Assembly (NCBI RefSeq): GCF_014066305.1 | Contig: NW_023501082.1 | Span: 380,691 to 444,690, forward strand | Direction of reading: 5' to 3' | Length of the DNA: 64,000 nt | From: Letharia columbiana | Lineage: Eukaryota > Ascomycota > Lecanoromycetes > Lecanorales > Parmeliaceae | Shown: positions 1-10,787 of the stretch, piece by piece | Position numbering within the stretch: position 1 is the first letter of the stretch | How the letters are laid out: every line of letters starts with the position of its first letter | Notes under the pieces: generated by a model | What the model was told of the DNA's origin: nothing | Database searches by the model: none | The model's input: only the letters and a program-made list of their open reading frames with translations | Made by a program: the position numbers and the translations under genes

Positions 1-278
1 GATAACGTTGCGCATGCCTTTTGTGCTTCAAGGAACATTGAGACGTTAACACTGCTTGAAAGTCCTTCGTGGCCATCAGTATCAAATGATGGCCGGACTG
101 ATTGCATCACAGGATGTTCGATAACCTCTCAGAAGATTGCTGGCGCGAGCGGATGTCTACAGCCTGTAGAATGGCAATCCCAGCCTCCCGGAGCCATTTC
201 CCTGCCAACGAGAGGGCTAATGGCAGCTTGTAGGTCGCATCTTTGTCTTGCGTTCCTACTTCAACCTGGCTGCCTTGT

Positions 279-1825
279 TCACTCCACTGGCATCTCTTGT
301 TCATCATGTTCTTCTTGTTCATCATGTCCTTCTTGTTCATCATGTCCTTCTTGTTCATCATGTCCTTCTTGTTCATCATGTTCTTCTTGTTCGTCAAGTT
401 CTTCTTGTTCATCGTCTTCGATTTTAGTGCGAGATGGTTTCGGGCCGATCCAGCGCTCGTGGACACTTGGCTTTTTATTCGCCAGATAGTCGTCGAACTC
501 GATCCGTCTCACATCGCGCGGACAGTACAGAAGTCAGCTTCGCACTCTACGTAGAACAAGGACACTTACTCCAGGTCTAGAACACCGGTCTCCTGAAGCC
601 TTTCTAGATCCCAGAAGACATAGCCCCAGTCCCTCAGGCCTTTAGCAGTTACGTCCACAAGCCCACGGTAATAGCCTCCGGTATGTGCCCATAGCCAGCC
701 AGGAGGAAGATCCAGCTTGCCGTTCTCGTCTAAGCAGGAATCTATATCTCTGTCGTACCAACCGTACTGATCGTCATTGCTGTCCAAAGGGTCAAGACCG
801 AGAGCTGCTGTGATAAAATTTGTCTGGTGATGGGTATAACAGCGGGATTCAGTGTGAAGCAGCAGGTCTTGACGCTTATCGCCAGTCGACTCCAGTATTC
901 TACGGATGTAAGGTAGTCCAAGTGATAGAAGATATTCGATGTGAAAGTTCTGCAGGTATTTGCCGCTGTAGCCAAAGATGTGCTCGTCGTCTGCCAGATA
1001 TTGATGGCGCCCCCCATTAGCCCAGTCCCAGTCGAGGCCCTGGTACTTGTCTCTGGGGTCAGGACATCCGGCCTGCAGTTTTTGTACGACCTCATCTTCC
1101 ACCTGATCATGCGCACCTCGCAAACGGCGATACAGGTAGTCTCTAACACAGGCGATCTCGGCAGCTTGGTAAGCCGGCATGTCTTGACAAAACATTTTCG
1201 CTTGTTCATAAACGGTCAGAGACGGTCCACCAAAGCACTGTCGAGGACCGTGGTTGAAGTCCGAAGAACATCGGCTAAAGAACTGTCTGTAGGTCTCGAA
1301 TTGGCTGAAGGCTCGGCGGAGACGATTCGACTCGCTCCTTGAGATATCTGATTTGGGCCCATGGGGATTTTGCTCGTACTCGGTTTCGATCGTAACAAAT
1401 CCTGATTGTCCTAGCTGCACCAGGATGGGAAAGGTGTTCCGCGTATAGTCATCGGTGAAGAACCTGATCGTTCCATCAAGCCTGCCCAATGTTGTCGACA
1501 CGGGCAGCGGAAGGACTGGATCCGAGGAATCGTCTAGTTCATCCAAGGTAGAGAACATGCGAAGTAGAGTGCCTCGTGAGAATGGAGGGTGTTCGATTGA
1601 ATACAATCTCTCGATGGCCTGAGCGGCTCGTGTTGTAGCAGGGTCAAATTGCTGACGTGTCACCGTTGAGAGGATGATCCTTTTGTTGAGTTTGAAGACT
1701 TGATACATACGCGGTGAGGCGTGGATAAGGGCGTGTAGAGTAACAAAGTCCAGCCGCAAGAGGATTAGCTGTTGCACCTCGGGCAAAAGCAGCTCCAGCG
1801 CGCTGTGGTCTGACATGTCTGACAT
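279..1825 (-). CDS. F-box-like protein with acidic hexapeptide-repeat tail (two exons)
   Basis: The start is the ATG at 1825. Exon 1 runs 1825-570 and exon 2 runs 507-279. They are joined by a 62-nt intron (569-508) with donor GTAAGT, a GCTGAC branch-like site and acceptor GTGAG. The split codon GA|A keeps the frame, giving about 494 residues instead of a stop 3 nt after the donor. Residues about 8-50 (LLPEVQQLILLRLD, then a short helix and HASPRMYQVF) look like the degenerate F-box of fungal proteins, which in this family binds Skp1 in SCF ubiquitin ligases. The middle (Trp/Tyr/Asp-rich, 100-419) is typical of uncharacterised fungal F-box proteins. The C-terminal exon starts RIEFDDYLANKKPSVHERW and ends in about seven HDEQEG-type hexapeptides encoded by an 18-bp tandem repeat. 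The F-box call is inferred from the N-terminal pattern; the target is unknown. The splice is well supported by frame, but transcript evidence is lacking. Confidence 0.7.
292..415. repeat. 18-bp coding tandem repeat (acidic hexapeptide)
   Basis: About seven copies of an 18-bp unit (plus-strand TTCTTGTTCATCATGTCC with C/T variants). Read on the minus strand in the frame of the F-box gene's second exon it encodes His-Asp-Glu-Gln-Glu-Gly/Glu. The unit length is a multiple of three, so copy-number change would alter tail length without breaking the frame. The repeat leaves other frames open too, but those lack a splice-compatible link to the neighbouring gene. Confidence 0.85.
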
Positions 1826-3109
1826 AATGAATGCGTGTAAGAGACTGCAGAAGGAATAGCAGAGAGGAGAGGTGGCTGTAGATTCCTGGCTGACGATGTA
1901 GATGAGGGGTTTGGTGAAGGCAAGAAGAAGGTTTTCGTATTGTTTGTGAGATGTAAAGTGTTGAATCGATGAGCCGTGAGGAACCTAGAGTTACTTACCG
2001 TACAGGCGCTTGGCATAGGGCGAGCCTGCTCTAACCTGGAATGGTTAGTGTGATGGCGCGAAACGCTTTGCGATTTTGGCCGCTTGCCTGCAGAACACTT
2101 CATTTCCACATCACAGAATAAGTAAAGGTGGGTGAATAAGCTTGTAGAGCGTTCATTCCGAAGTCAAAGACAGGTGTGAAGTCTGGATGGTAGGTTCCAG
2201 TTACTCTTCCAAGAAATCATTCGTCGAGCTCTTTTCCTAGTAAGCCCAACACGAAGTGGAAGAAGAGACTTCAAGCCCGGAAAGACCAAATTACGCTGGC
2301 TTCTTTGGCCAGCAGTGACCGGTGAGCTAACTTAGCCCGGTATGGGGAGTTGTAGCCGGTGGCCAAGCTTTGCTGGCAATTAGTTGACCTGAAATCATGT
2401 GCCTTCATTACCGACGGATTGAGGTCCAATCTTTGGTCCAACTCACTGAAACCCGCCCATTATCCGGCCCACTCGGGCGTGGCTCGCTTTCGAGAAGAGC
2501 TGCTTGGCTATTGCTCTGCTTCTCGCAGCCATCCATTGACCCGAAATTCCCTGAATAACACATTTCCTCGTCCCGGTACGAGCATTACCGAAGCGCTTGG
2601 TCGAACTCCCACCATTGAAAGTCTGCGGTGTGGTCGGGTTGCCCTCATGATTGACTCATTCTGCTCCTATATCGAGCTCAGAACGCCACAAATTCTGGGA
2701 ATGTGACCATCTGCAGTCCATAGAATGTGGGCCCTTAAATGCCGAACTTGGAGCGATTCGACAGGGACAGCTCAGTCCGCCTGCATGAGGGGTAACCCGG
2801 TGCTCAATTGATTGCTTGTACTGGCTAGTTAAACCACTCGTGATCTGACTCTAGCTCATGCCACCGCGTTAGCTATATTGTCCGTCTATATTGCGCGTAC
2901 CGGAGAGCCTTTTCACTGTGGAACAAGACCCTAGCTCTCTGATGCTTCTGTAATAGAAATTTCGCATGAAGAGGTGGTTGAAATGCTGATGTTCCAACAC
3001 TTCGCTCACACCTGTCGCTTCTCCCGTACTCTTACACAAACCACATCCTCCTAGTTCTGAAAATCTGTACTGACTACCCTCCGAACTACCCTTCGAAGTC
3101 CTCGTCACC
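1826..3109. other. Intergenic region between divergent genes
   Basis: This 1.28-kb gap separates the 5' end of the minus-strand F-box gene from the 5' end of the plus-strand three-exon gene, so it should hold both promoters. An ATG-started frame of 115 codons on the plus strand (2359-2706) has no recognisable domain, no splice partners and no codon pattern that persuades me. I see no tRNA, transposon end or strong repeat here. The sequence before 3110 (TCACCATGG) is a good fungal start context. Confidence 0.5.
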
Positions 3110-4132
3110 ATGGCAGACCGTGACTGGAACGTGGTAGAAACCCGCAGTGAACGGAAACGTAACCGTGATGATGAGCTCCGCGAAGAACGACTCCGCGCAG
3201 AAGCGCCCCGCCGACCACATCGCACCCGAAATCTGGCATGGTTTGATGCCACTCATCCACCACCCGCAGGTATGGCGGCCGAATACGACCACATTCACGC
3301 CCAGCGTTATGGAGCGGAAGAACGGATGATCAATGGAAGGCATCGCCGGAGTAACCCAAATTTCCCCCGAAATAGTGGGAGAGACATAGCACATGCTAGA
3401 TATGTTGATAGCACACAGCACAGAAATATAGCACTCGAGTCCTACCTTGATGCAAAGCGGAAAAACGCTGCGGAGATTGAAAAGCTGGATGCAGAGGAAA
3501 AGGAGTACTATGAACATGCAACGGGTAGTCTACTACCAAGCCAGCATGCCGATATGTCTGGTCGTGCGCTAGATCTGGCAGATGCAGCCTACGCGTAAGT
3601 CCTTTCATGCCTAAATCTCAATGTTGTATTGATCCCTGGACAGCAATGGGTCCCTACGAACGGACGCCGAAGATGAATTCCCCTACGGGCAACATAGCCT
3701 GCCACAAGCGGTTGCACATCACAAGTACGCGCAGACAGCCTTCGACCAACACAGACGAGCTACCAGCGATCACGATCGTCACGAAAGATATCGATCGTAG
3801 GTCTTACAGCTCTAAGCACCCATCCGTGAACTCTCGGGGCTTACTCCGCAAGATACTAATTGGGGTCCAGGAGTGAGGTCGATGACGGCAAAAGGGACTG
3901 CTATGACAGGAGAGTGACGACCGGGACTAAACCACATACCAGGAGCCGTGAACATGAGCTCCCACCACGAGGTTATTACTCTGCATATCCCACTACACCT
4001 CCAGCAGAGAGATCCAATGGCGCAGACTACGGCTCCACTCCACAATGCAGTCGGAGAGACGTCGGTCGCGGGCACAATGCTGATAATGAAAATACCAACA
4101 ACCAACCTCGAACCGACTGGTGGGAGGATTAG
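3110..4132 (+). CDS. Hypothetical charged protein, three exons
   Basis: Exons are 3110-3594, 3644-3796 and 3871-4132, total 900 nt, which closes exactly to 299 residues plus TAG. Intron 1 (49 nt) has GTAAGT...CAG; intron 2 (74 nt) has GTAGGT, a TACTAAT branch-like site and CCAG. Both introns remove in-frame stops (TAA at 3596, TAG at 3798), and the joined codons are GC|C and TC|G. The ATG sits in a good context. The protein is hydrophilic throughout: an Arg/Glu-rich N-terminus (SERKRNRDDELREERLRAE), a His/Arg/Asp-rich middle, and an Asn/Asp/Trp C-terminus ending TDWWED. It has no signal peptide or membrane segment. I do not recognise a family; low-complexity, possibly disordered. The next gene is convergent, 439 bp away. 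Confidence 0.6.
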
Positions 4133-4571
4133 GGATAGGGCTGTCCACGGACAGACCCCCACGTGGGAAGACGCATGTTTGGCCGTTGTGAAAGCCGTCC
4201 AATCCTTACCGTATGACTTTCCAGCAAACCCAATCTGTATGAATGTGCTAGGGAGTTAGGATTGCATGTATCTTGATTTGTTTGCGAGTTCTGCGACTGA
4301 TAAGAAGAAAGCGTCTCGCTGAGAAACAGCAGCCTTCTGATAAGAGGATCGATTCAACATCGAATGACGCTTGATTGGCTGTTTTGTGCAGCCGTTCTCT
4401 CATGATCTCACGGCCTTTCAGCGGACTTGATTTGAATTGTTGTGCTGGGGTGCGACGAGGGCAATATTTCTCGTGAAGACTTTGCAGACATGCGAAGCAT
4501 CACCAACAGATAGATAGACAGACATGAAAACACTCAAAAAGTATCATTTCTGGATTTTCGCTCAGCTTTCC
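4133..4571. other. Convergent intergenic spacer
   Basis: This 439-bp spacer lies between the 3' ends of the three-exon gene and the SRPBCC gene, so it should contain both 3' UTRs. A short GATA/AGACAG-rich stretch occurs near 4510-4525. I see no gene or recognised element in it. Confidence 0.5.
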
Positions 4572-5168
4572 TCAACATTTCCCCTGCAAATACGCCTTTA
4601 ACTCCCCATTCCACTGCCCAAACCTCTTCACAAGCGTCCTCCCTACGAAGATCTTCACAGCCCAAGCTAGGGGCCCGCTGAAAGTCTCGTAGACATCATA
4701 GACAGTTCCTCCTCCGCCTTCCTCTGCGTAGATCTCATGCACCCTCTCCGACCTCAGCGCCCAGTCCGGATACCCCTTGCCAAGCCAGACCACCTTGAAG
4801 CCTTTCTTATCCGGTTCATTCACCTCGTCGAGGGTGGTCATGAGCAGCTTCATCTTGACAATCGTAGATCTGCCGCGACCGGCCATGTCGACGTGTTCCG
4901 TGAACAGCGTGCCAGGATGCAGTCGACTGGGATCATCGGAGTCTCTGGAAGGGTTGGAGAGGGTGGCTCGAGGGACGAAGTTGTTCCAATGCGGCCAGGT
5001 GGAAGTGCCCAAAAGAGCATCGAGCACAGGTTGAGGTCGGGCGTCGATGGTGGTTGTTGCGCGGACTGTGAAAGCGGCTCCGGATTGTGCGCCCCAATGC
5101 GGGGTTGGTATGGGAGCAATTAGCTCTGCTTTTACAGTTCTGTCATTATCGAGGGAGGGAGATGTCAT
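4572..5168 (-). CDS. SRPBCC/START-like ligand-binding protein (polyketide cyclase type)
   Basis: A single-exon gene of 198 residues. The pattern fits the SRPBCC fold (polyketide cyclase/dehydrase-type coenzyme Q-binding/START superfamily). An N-terminal strand (FTVRATTTIDA, about residues 33-43) is followed by a helix with VLDALLGTSTWPHWNNFVP, which is the usual 'W..W..F.P' junction. Strands follow with GTLFTEHVDMAG, FKVVWLGKG and GGGTVYDVYETFSGPLAWAV, then a C-terminal amphipathic helix (FVGRTLVKRFGQWNGELKAYLQ). Such proteins bind small hydrophobic ligands in a deep cavity, and most fungal members are uncharacterised. Length is typical. No signal peptide, so probably cytosolic. It is convergent with its upstream neighbour and nothing around it suggests a biosynthetic cluster. 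Confidence 0.75.
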   Translation of the reverse strand: MTSPSLDNDRTVKAELIAPIPTPHWGAQSGAAFTVRATTTIDARPQPVLDALLGTSTWPHWNNFVPRATLSNPSRDSDDPSRLHPGTLFTEHVDMAGRGRSTIVKMKLLMTTLDEVNEPDKKGFKVVWLGKGYPDWALRSERVHEIYAEEGGGGTVYDVYETFSGPLAWAVKIFVGRTLVKRFGQWNGELKAYLQGKC

Positions 5169-5408
5169 GATGGTTGTGGTCTCTGTGCTTAAACATGCCT
5201 ATGCTGTATACTCGATTTTGAACAAGAACGCGAGATCAATGACGCGCGCTGGATGCTATTAAATAAGAATGCTTGGCAAAGCTGATTCAGCTCCGCCTCC
5301 GACTTTTTGTTAGCGCCATTCATAGAAAATTGTAGAGAACGTATTTGCCACTCTTGTCATAGAGAAGGTGGAGGATTTTGATTGATATTACGTAGTATTT
5401 CATTGTAA
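5169..5408. other. Upstream region of SRPBCC gene
   Basis: The 240 bp between the SRPBCC start codon and the transposase fragment is the likely promoter of the SRPBCC gene. It becomes more AT-rich toward 5400. No clear element end or terminal inverted repeat of the adjacent transposase remnant was found here. Confidence 0.4.
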
Positions 5409-5874
5409 CTACTCTGTTATCTCCATAGTCAAATGCTCCAAATCTCGTTTAAATGCCTTAATTTCGCCGTCAAATATGTAGCCTGCAGTGGTGTATGCAG
5501 GTAGAATGCTGACAGTATCACCTCGTCTTATATCACTATGATATCGAGTAGGGTCACCGATAGGAGCATAGGCCATGGACCGCCACATCGTTTGCAGCTT
5601 GAACAACGACTCGTCGATAAAGACCAGCTGCTCCGCCTTGACCTGACTCGCAAACGCCTGCCATGCAACACGAAGCACGTCACCTTGAGGACCGATCCTT
5701 TGACCCTTCTTGTGTGTGACTTCAGCCTGTTCTAGAGCCCTGCAGACGGTGGACTTGTGGACCTCAACATCCCACTCCTCTTTCAAGAACCGCGCCAATT
5801 CGTCTTGATGCAGCTACGGTTTTGACGCTGGTAGTCAAGAAGAGCGTCTAAAGCAGCAGGTGGAGGCTGCGGCA
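5409..5874 (-). pseudogene. Truncated, frameshifted Tc1/mariner-type transposase
   Basis: The open part (5798-5409, 129 codons) contains a helix-turn-helix segment (ARFLKEEWDVEVHKSTVCRAL) and the start of a DDE_3 RNase-H-like domain. The first catalytic Asp is visible in LVFIDES (about residue 62), followed by YAPIGDPTRY and a SILPAYTTAGYI strand. These are hallmarks of fungal Tc1/mariner/IS630-type transposases. Upstream (about 5874-5800) a further N-terminal piece, MPQPPPAALDALLDYQ, continues in another frame, so at least one frameshift separates it from the main piece. The frame then ends shortly after the first Asp strand, so the second Asp and the final Asp/Glu are missing. The remnant cannot be functional. 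It borders a homopolymer-rich block, so part of the truncation could be an assembly effect. Confidence 0.75.
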
Positions 5875-5924
5875 TCGCCCTTGTGTATAAATATACCTGT
5901 TACGAGGGATCACGGTGTCCCCAT

Positions 5925-6348
<424 letters not shown>

Positions 6349-6368
6349 TGGGTTTTATTTTATAATAA

Positions 6369-6791
6369 TTAGTGCTCGCAAACAGTGAGGCCATACAGAA
6401 CAACGCATGCACAAGTAGATATGTAGATAGATGATTGGGCATATCCAACACTGGGGCAGCTGAGACCTTTCTGGATATGCAAATAGTCCAAAAAAGGCCC
6501 CCTAGCGCTAGAAAAACTCCCATGTCTGAGCGACATGCCCTGGAGTGAAATGAGGCTATATACAGGTGTGGGTGGGTGGGAGAAAAATGATATGGCTCTG
6601 AAAGAGACGAAATCGAATGAAGAGCCGTTGATAGGTGCAAAACAGGTGGCTATATAGCTCGTACTGGACACCTGTCCCCAACCCCTTGCCGGGGTACCAA
6701 TAGGGGTCCAACAAGGGTACAACAAGGGTACCAACAGCGAACGGCTGATCAAACAGCTATTAACGCTATGGCCTCATAATGGACCCACTAA
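6369..6791. mobile_element. Short TIR element (MITE-like), intact copy
   Basis: A 423-bp unit bounded by imperfect terminal inverted repeats. The left end reads TTAGTG-N11-TGAGGCCATA (6369-6395); the right end is its reverse complement, TATGGCCTCA-N9-CACTAA (6767-6791). The unit is repeated downstream: its left part (6368-6521) recurs at 6812-6965 and its right part (6581-6793) at 10,585-10,787. It encodes no transposase, contains a short GGGTACCAACA-type sub-repeat near 6700-6740, and has the size of a non-autonomous element. No convincing target-site duplication is visible, partly because the left flank lies against the homopolymer block. Superfamily not determined. Confidence 0.6.
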
Positions 6792-7156
6792 CCCACAGTC
6801 CCACTGTTGCGATTAGTGCTCGCAAACAGTGAGGCCATATAGAACAACGCATGCATAAGTAGATATGTAGATAGATGATTGGGCATATTCAACACTGGGG
6901 CAGCTGAGACCTTTCTGGATATGCAAATAGTTCAAAAAAGGCCCCTCAGCGCTAGAAAAACTCCCAAATAACCCAAGACGTCGTCCAAAGAGGGCGAAGG
7001 TCTCGAGGAGGATCCTAACGGTATCTATTGTAGTAAGTAGTAGGGACCGGCAGCACTAGCGCGGATGGGCTGGAAGGTGCTGGTGCCGTAGTGAATGGTA
7101 GGTAGGCTGGGTGAGTGACGAAAGGCGGTAGGAATCGCCGGCGTCACGTGCTGATA

Positions 7157-7645
7157 TTGTAGCCCCTCTGCGGAAGGACTGGCCTGAATAATGGTCCTCA
7201 ACACTAAGTTGTAGCCCCTCTGCGGAAGGACTGGCTTGAATAATAACCCTCAATAATGACCCTCAATACCAAGATGCAGCCCCTCTGCGGAAGGACTGGC
7301 CTGATTGGCCCTACAAGTTGCAGCCCTCTGCGGAAGGACTGGCCTGAATATGGCCCTCAACCAAGTTGCAGCCCCTCTGCGGAAGGACTGGCCTGAATAA
7401 TGGCCCTCAACCAAGTTGTAGCCCCTCTGCGGAAGGACTGGCCTGAATAATAACCTCAATAATGACCCTCAATACCAAGATGCAGCCCTCTGCGGAAGGA
7501 CTGAGCCCCTCTGGGAAGGACTGGCCTGAATTATGGTCCTCAACATCAAGTTGTAGCCCCTCTGCGGAAGGACTGGTCTGAATAATGGCCCTCAACACCA
7601 AGTTGTAGCCCTCTGCGGAAGGACTGGCCTGAATCATGGCCCTCG
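7157..7645. repeat. Minisatellite A, about 50-bp unit
   Basis: About ten head-to-tail copies of a 44-66-bp unit with the core CTCTGCGGAAGGACTGGCCT, usually followed by GAATAATGGCCCTCAA and AAGTTGTAGCCC. Spacers between cores vary, and one copy near 7490-7520 is fused. Open minus-strand frames (translated ASPSAEGLQLG repeats) switch frame between units, so I do not regard them as coding. Confidence 0.85.
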
Positions 7646-7689
7646 GTGGGGCTTCACATCTGATGTAAGGCTTTGACGCGCATGCGTCA

Positions 7690-10556
7690 TCGCCCGATGA
7701 AATAGCCTAAATGGCTGGAATAGATGAAACATCTCCCTGGCTGCGGTAGCCCAAATAGTCGGAGTGATAAGGACGTCCCATAGCTGCGATAGCCCAAATG
7801 GCTGGAATAGGTGAAAAATCTCGTATGGCTGCGATAGCCGAGATATCCCCAGGGCTGCGATAGCCCAAATGGCTGGAATCGCTAAGACATCTTTATGGCT
7901 GCGGTAGCCCAAATAGCTGGGATAGCTGAAATATCCCTATGGCTGCGGTAGTCAAAACAGCTGAAATAACTGAGACATCTCCATGGCCGCGGTAGCCCAA
8001 ATAGCTGGAATCGTTGAGACCTCATGGCTGCGGTAGCCCGATTAGCTGAAATCACTGAGACATCTCTATGGCTGCGATAGCCTGGAATAGCTGGGATATC
8101 TTCATGGCTGCGGTAGCCCAAATAGCTGAAATAGCTGGGACATCCCTATGTCTGCGATAGTCCAAGTAGCTGAAATAGCTGGGACATCTCCGTGGTTGCG
8201 ATAGCCCGAATAGCTGAATTGGCTGGGACCTCTCCAAGGCTGCGATAGCCTAAATAGCTGAAGTAACCGAGATATCTCCATGGCTGCGGTAGCCCAAGTA
8301 GCTGAATTAACTGAGACATCTCCATGGCTGCGGTAGCCCAATTAGCTGGATTAGCTGAAATTCCCCCTGGCTGCGATAGCTTAACCAGCTGAAATAACGG
8401 AGACATCTCCATGGCTGCGGTAGCCCAATTAGCTGGAATCGTTGAGACCTCTTTATGGCTGCGGTAGCCCGATTAGCTGAAATCCTGAGACATCTCCATG
8501 GCTGCGATAGCTGAGATACCCTTGTGGCTGCGATAGCCCAAATAGCTGAAGTAACTGAGACATCTCCATGGCTGCGATAGCGCAAACGGCTGGAAAAGCT
8601 GAGATATCTCCATGGCTGCGATAGCCCAAATGGCTGAAATAACTGGGACATCCCCATGTCTGCGATATTCCAACTAGCTGACATGGCTGGGACATCTCTA
8701 TGGTTGTAATAGCCCGGATAGCTGACATGGCTGGGATATCTCCATGGTTGCGATAGCCCGAATAGCTGGAATGACTGAAACATCCCCGTGGTTGCGATAG
8801 CCCGGACAGCTGAAATGGCTGGGACATCTCCATGGTTGCGATAGCCCGAATAGCTGGAATGACTGAAACATCCCCGTGGCTGCGATAGCCCGGACAGCTG
8901 AAATGGCTGGGACATCTCCATGGTTGCGATAGCCCGAATAGCTGGAATGACTGAAACATCCCCGTGGCTGCGATAGCTGAAGTAGCTGGATATGACTGCG
9001 GTAGTTCAAATAGCTGAAATGACTGGGATAGCCCAAATAGCTGGAATAGCTGAGACATCTCTAAGGCTGCGGTAGCCCAAATAGCTGGAATAGCTGAGAT
9101 ATCTCCAAGGCTGCAGTAGCCCAAATAGCTGACTGACTGCAATAGCCACATGGCTGCAATAGCTCAAATAGCTGAAATAGCTGAAATAGCCACATGGCTG
9201 CAATAGCTCAAATAGCTGACATGGCTGCAATAGCCCAAATAGCTGAAATAGCCGCATGGCTGCAATAGCTCAATAGTGAATAGTGAAATAGCCTGGCTCA
9301 ATAGCTCAATAGTGAAATAGCTGAAATAGCCACATGGCTGCAATAGCTGAAATAGCTGACATGGCTGCAATAGCCCAAATAGCTGAAATAGCCGCATGGC
9401 TGCAATAGCTCAAATGGCTGAAATAGCTGAAATATCCACATGGCTGCAATAGCCCACATAGCTGCATCATAGCTGAAATAGCCACATGGCTGCAATAGCT
9501 CAATAGCCCTCATAGCTGCAATAGCTGACATAGCTGAAATAGCCACATGGCTGCAATAGCTTAAATAGCTGACATGGCTGCAATAGCCCAAATAGCTGAA
9601 ATAGCCGCATGGCAGCAATAGCTCAAATAGCTGAAATAGCTGAAATATCCACATGGCTGCAATAGCCTACATAGCTGCAATAGCTGAAATAGCTGAAATA
9701 GCCACATGGCTGCAATAGCTATAGCTGAAATAGCTACATGGCTGCAATAGCTTAATAGCCCTCATAGCTGCAATAGCTGATATAGCTGAAATAGCCACAT
9801 GGCTGAATAGCTCAAATAGCTGACATAGCTGACATAGCTGAAATAGCCACCTGGCTGCGATACTTAAATAGCTGACATAGCCACATGGCTGCAATAGTTC
9901 AAATAGCTGACATAGCTGAAATAGCTAAATGGCTGCGATAGCCGAAATAGCTGAAATAGCTGCAATGATTGAAAATATCTATATGGCTGCAATAGCCCAA
10001 ATAGCTGAAATGTCCGCATGGCTGCACTAGCCCAAATAGCTGAAATAGCGATATGGCTGTAATAGTTTAAATAGCTGAAATAGCTGAAATAGCGACATGG
10101 CTGCGATAGCCGAAATGGCTGAAATAGCTGCAATGATTGAAAATATCCACATGGCTGCAATAGCCTAAATAGCTGAAGTGACTGGAATATCAATGTAGCT
10201 GCGATAGCTGAGGCGAATAGTTGTAGGTGGAATGGCTGAAGTGTGTATCCAAATGGTAGCTGCATGGTCGCATGGCCGTACGGCTGCAAATGGCTGGAAT
10301 GGCTCCAATGGCTGACATGGCTCCAATGGCTGGTGGTTATGGCTGAATAGCTGCATGATATCTATGTGACTGCAATAGCCTCAAATAGCTGGTATGCTGG
10401 ACAATTCCTATGTGATATGGCTGGAAATGGCTGAGTAGCCTCTGATGGCCGATGGCGCAATAGGGCTGAAATAGGGCTGAAATATCCATGTGACTGCAGT
10501 GGCCTCAAATAGCTGGAATGGCTGAATAGCTTCATGGCCGCATGGCTGAAATAGTC
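7690..10556. repeat. Minisatellite B, 44-bp unit degenerating to AGCTGAAAT-type repeats
   Basis: A 2.9-kb array. From about 7690 to 9120 the unit is 44 bp, measured between identical cores at 8281 and 8325 (TGGCTGCGGTAGCCCAA...AGCTGAA...GAGACATCTCCA). From about 9120 onward the units shorten to mixtures of ATAGCTGAAATAGC, CACATGGCTGCA and TAGCTCAA blocks. Because 44 is not a multiple of 3, the three minus-strand frames each cycle through the same three peptide phrases (GYRSHGDVSAI, WAIAAMEMSQLFQL, FGLSQPW), so all look open. This is repeat geometry and not evidence for a gene. Composition is normal (no RIP). Confidence 0.85.
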
Positions 10557-10787
10557 GAAATATCCTTTCGCAATGACTGATAAAAGAAAAATGATATGGC
10601 TCTGAAAGAGACGAAATCGAATGAAGAGCCGTTGACAGGTGCAAAACAGGTGGCTATATAGCTCGTACTGGACACCTGTCCCCAACCCCTTGCCGGGGTA
10701 CCAACAGGGGTACCAACAAGGGTACCAACAGCGAACGGCTGATCAAACAGCCACCAACGCTATGGCCTCATAATGGACCCACTAACC

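Larger units (their letters stand above)
6813..10785. mobile_element. Second TIR-element copy split by minisatellite-bearing insert
   Basis: The left half (6813-6965) and right half (10,585-10,785) are near-identical to the intact copy at 6369-6791, in the same orientation and with the same terminal inverted repeats. Between them lie about 3.6 kb: a unique 190-bp stretch, a roughly 50-bp minisatellite and a 2.9-kb 44-bp-type minisatellite. The insert replaces the 59-bp middle of the short copy. Either the short copy is an internal deletion derivative of this roughly 4-kb element, or the minisatellite DNA was inserted or expanded inside a short element. No transposase frame is present in it. 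Confidence 0.5.

Noticed and set aside
2359..2706. Plus-strand 115-codon frame
   Set aside because: No recognisable domain, no introns or conserved pattern, and it lies where two divergent promoters are expected.
7157..7645. CRISPR-like array
   Set aside because: The repeated core is followed by near-identical sequence in every unit, so there are no unique spacers. The context is eukaryotic.
7056..10644. Many minus-strand open frames of 60-230 codons with SQPWR, FQLFGL or ASPSAEG repeats
   Set aside because: They overlap in all three frames, follow the 44-bp and roughly 50-bp repeat periods, and have no non-repetitive domain. Openness is a by-product of stop-free units.
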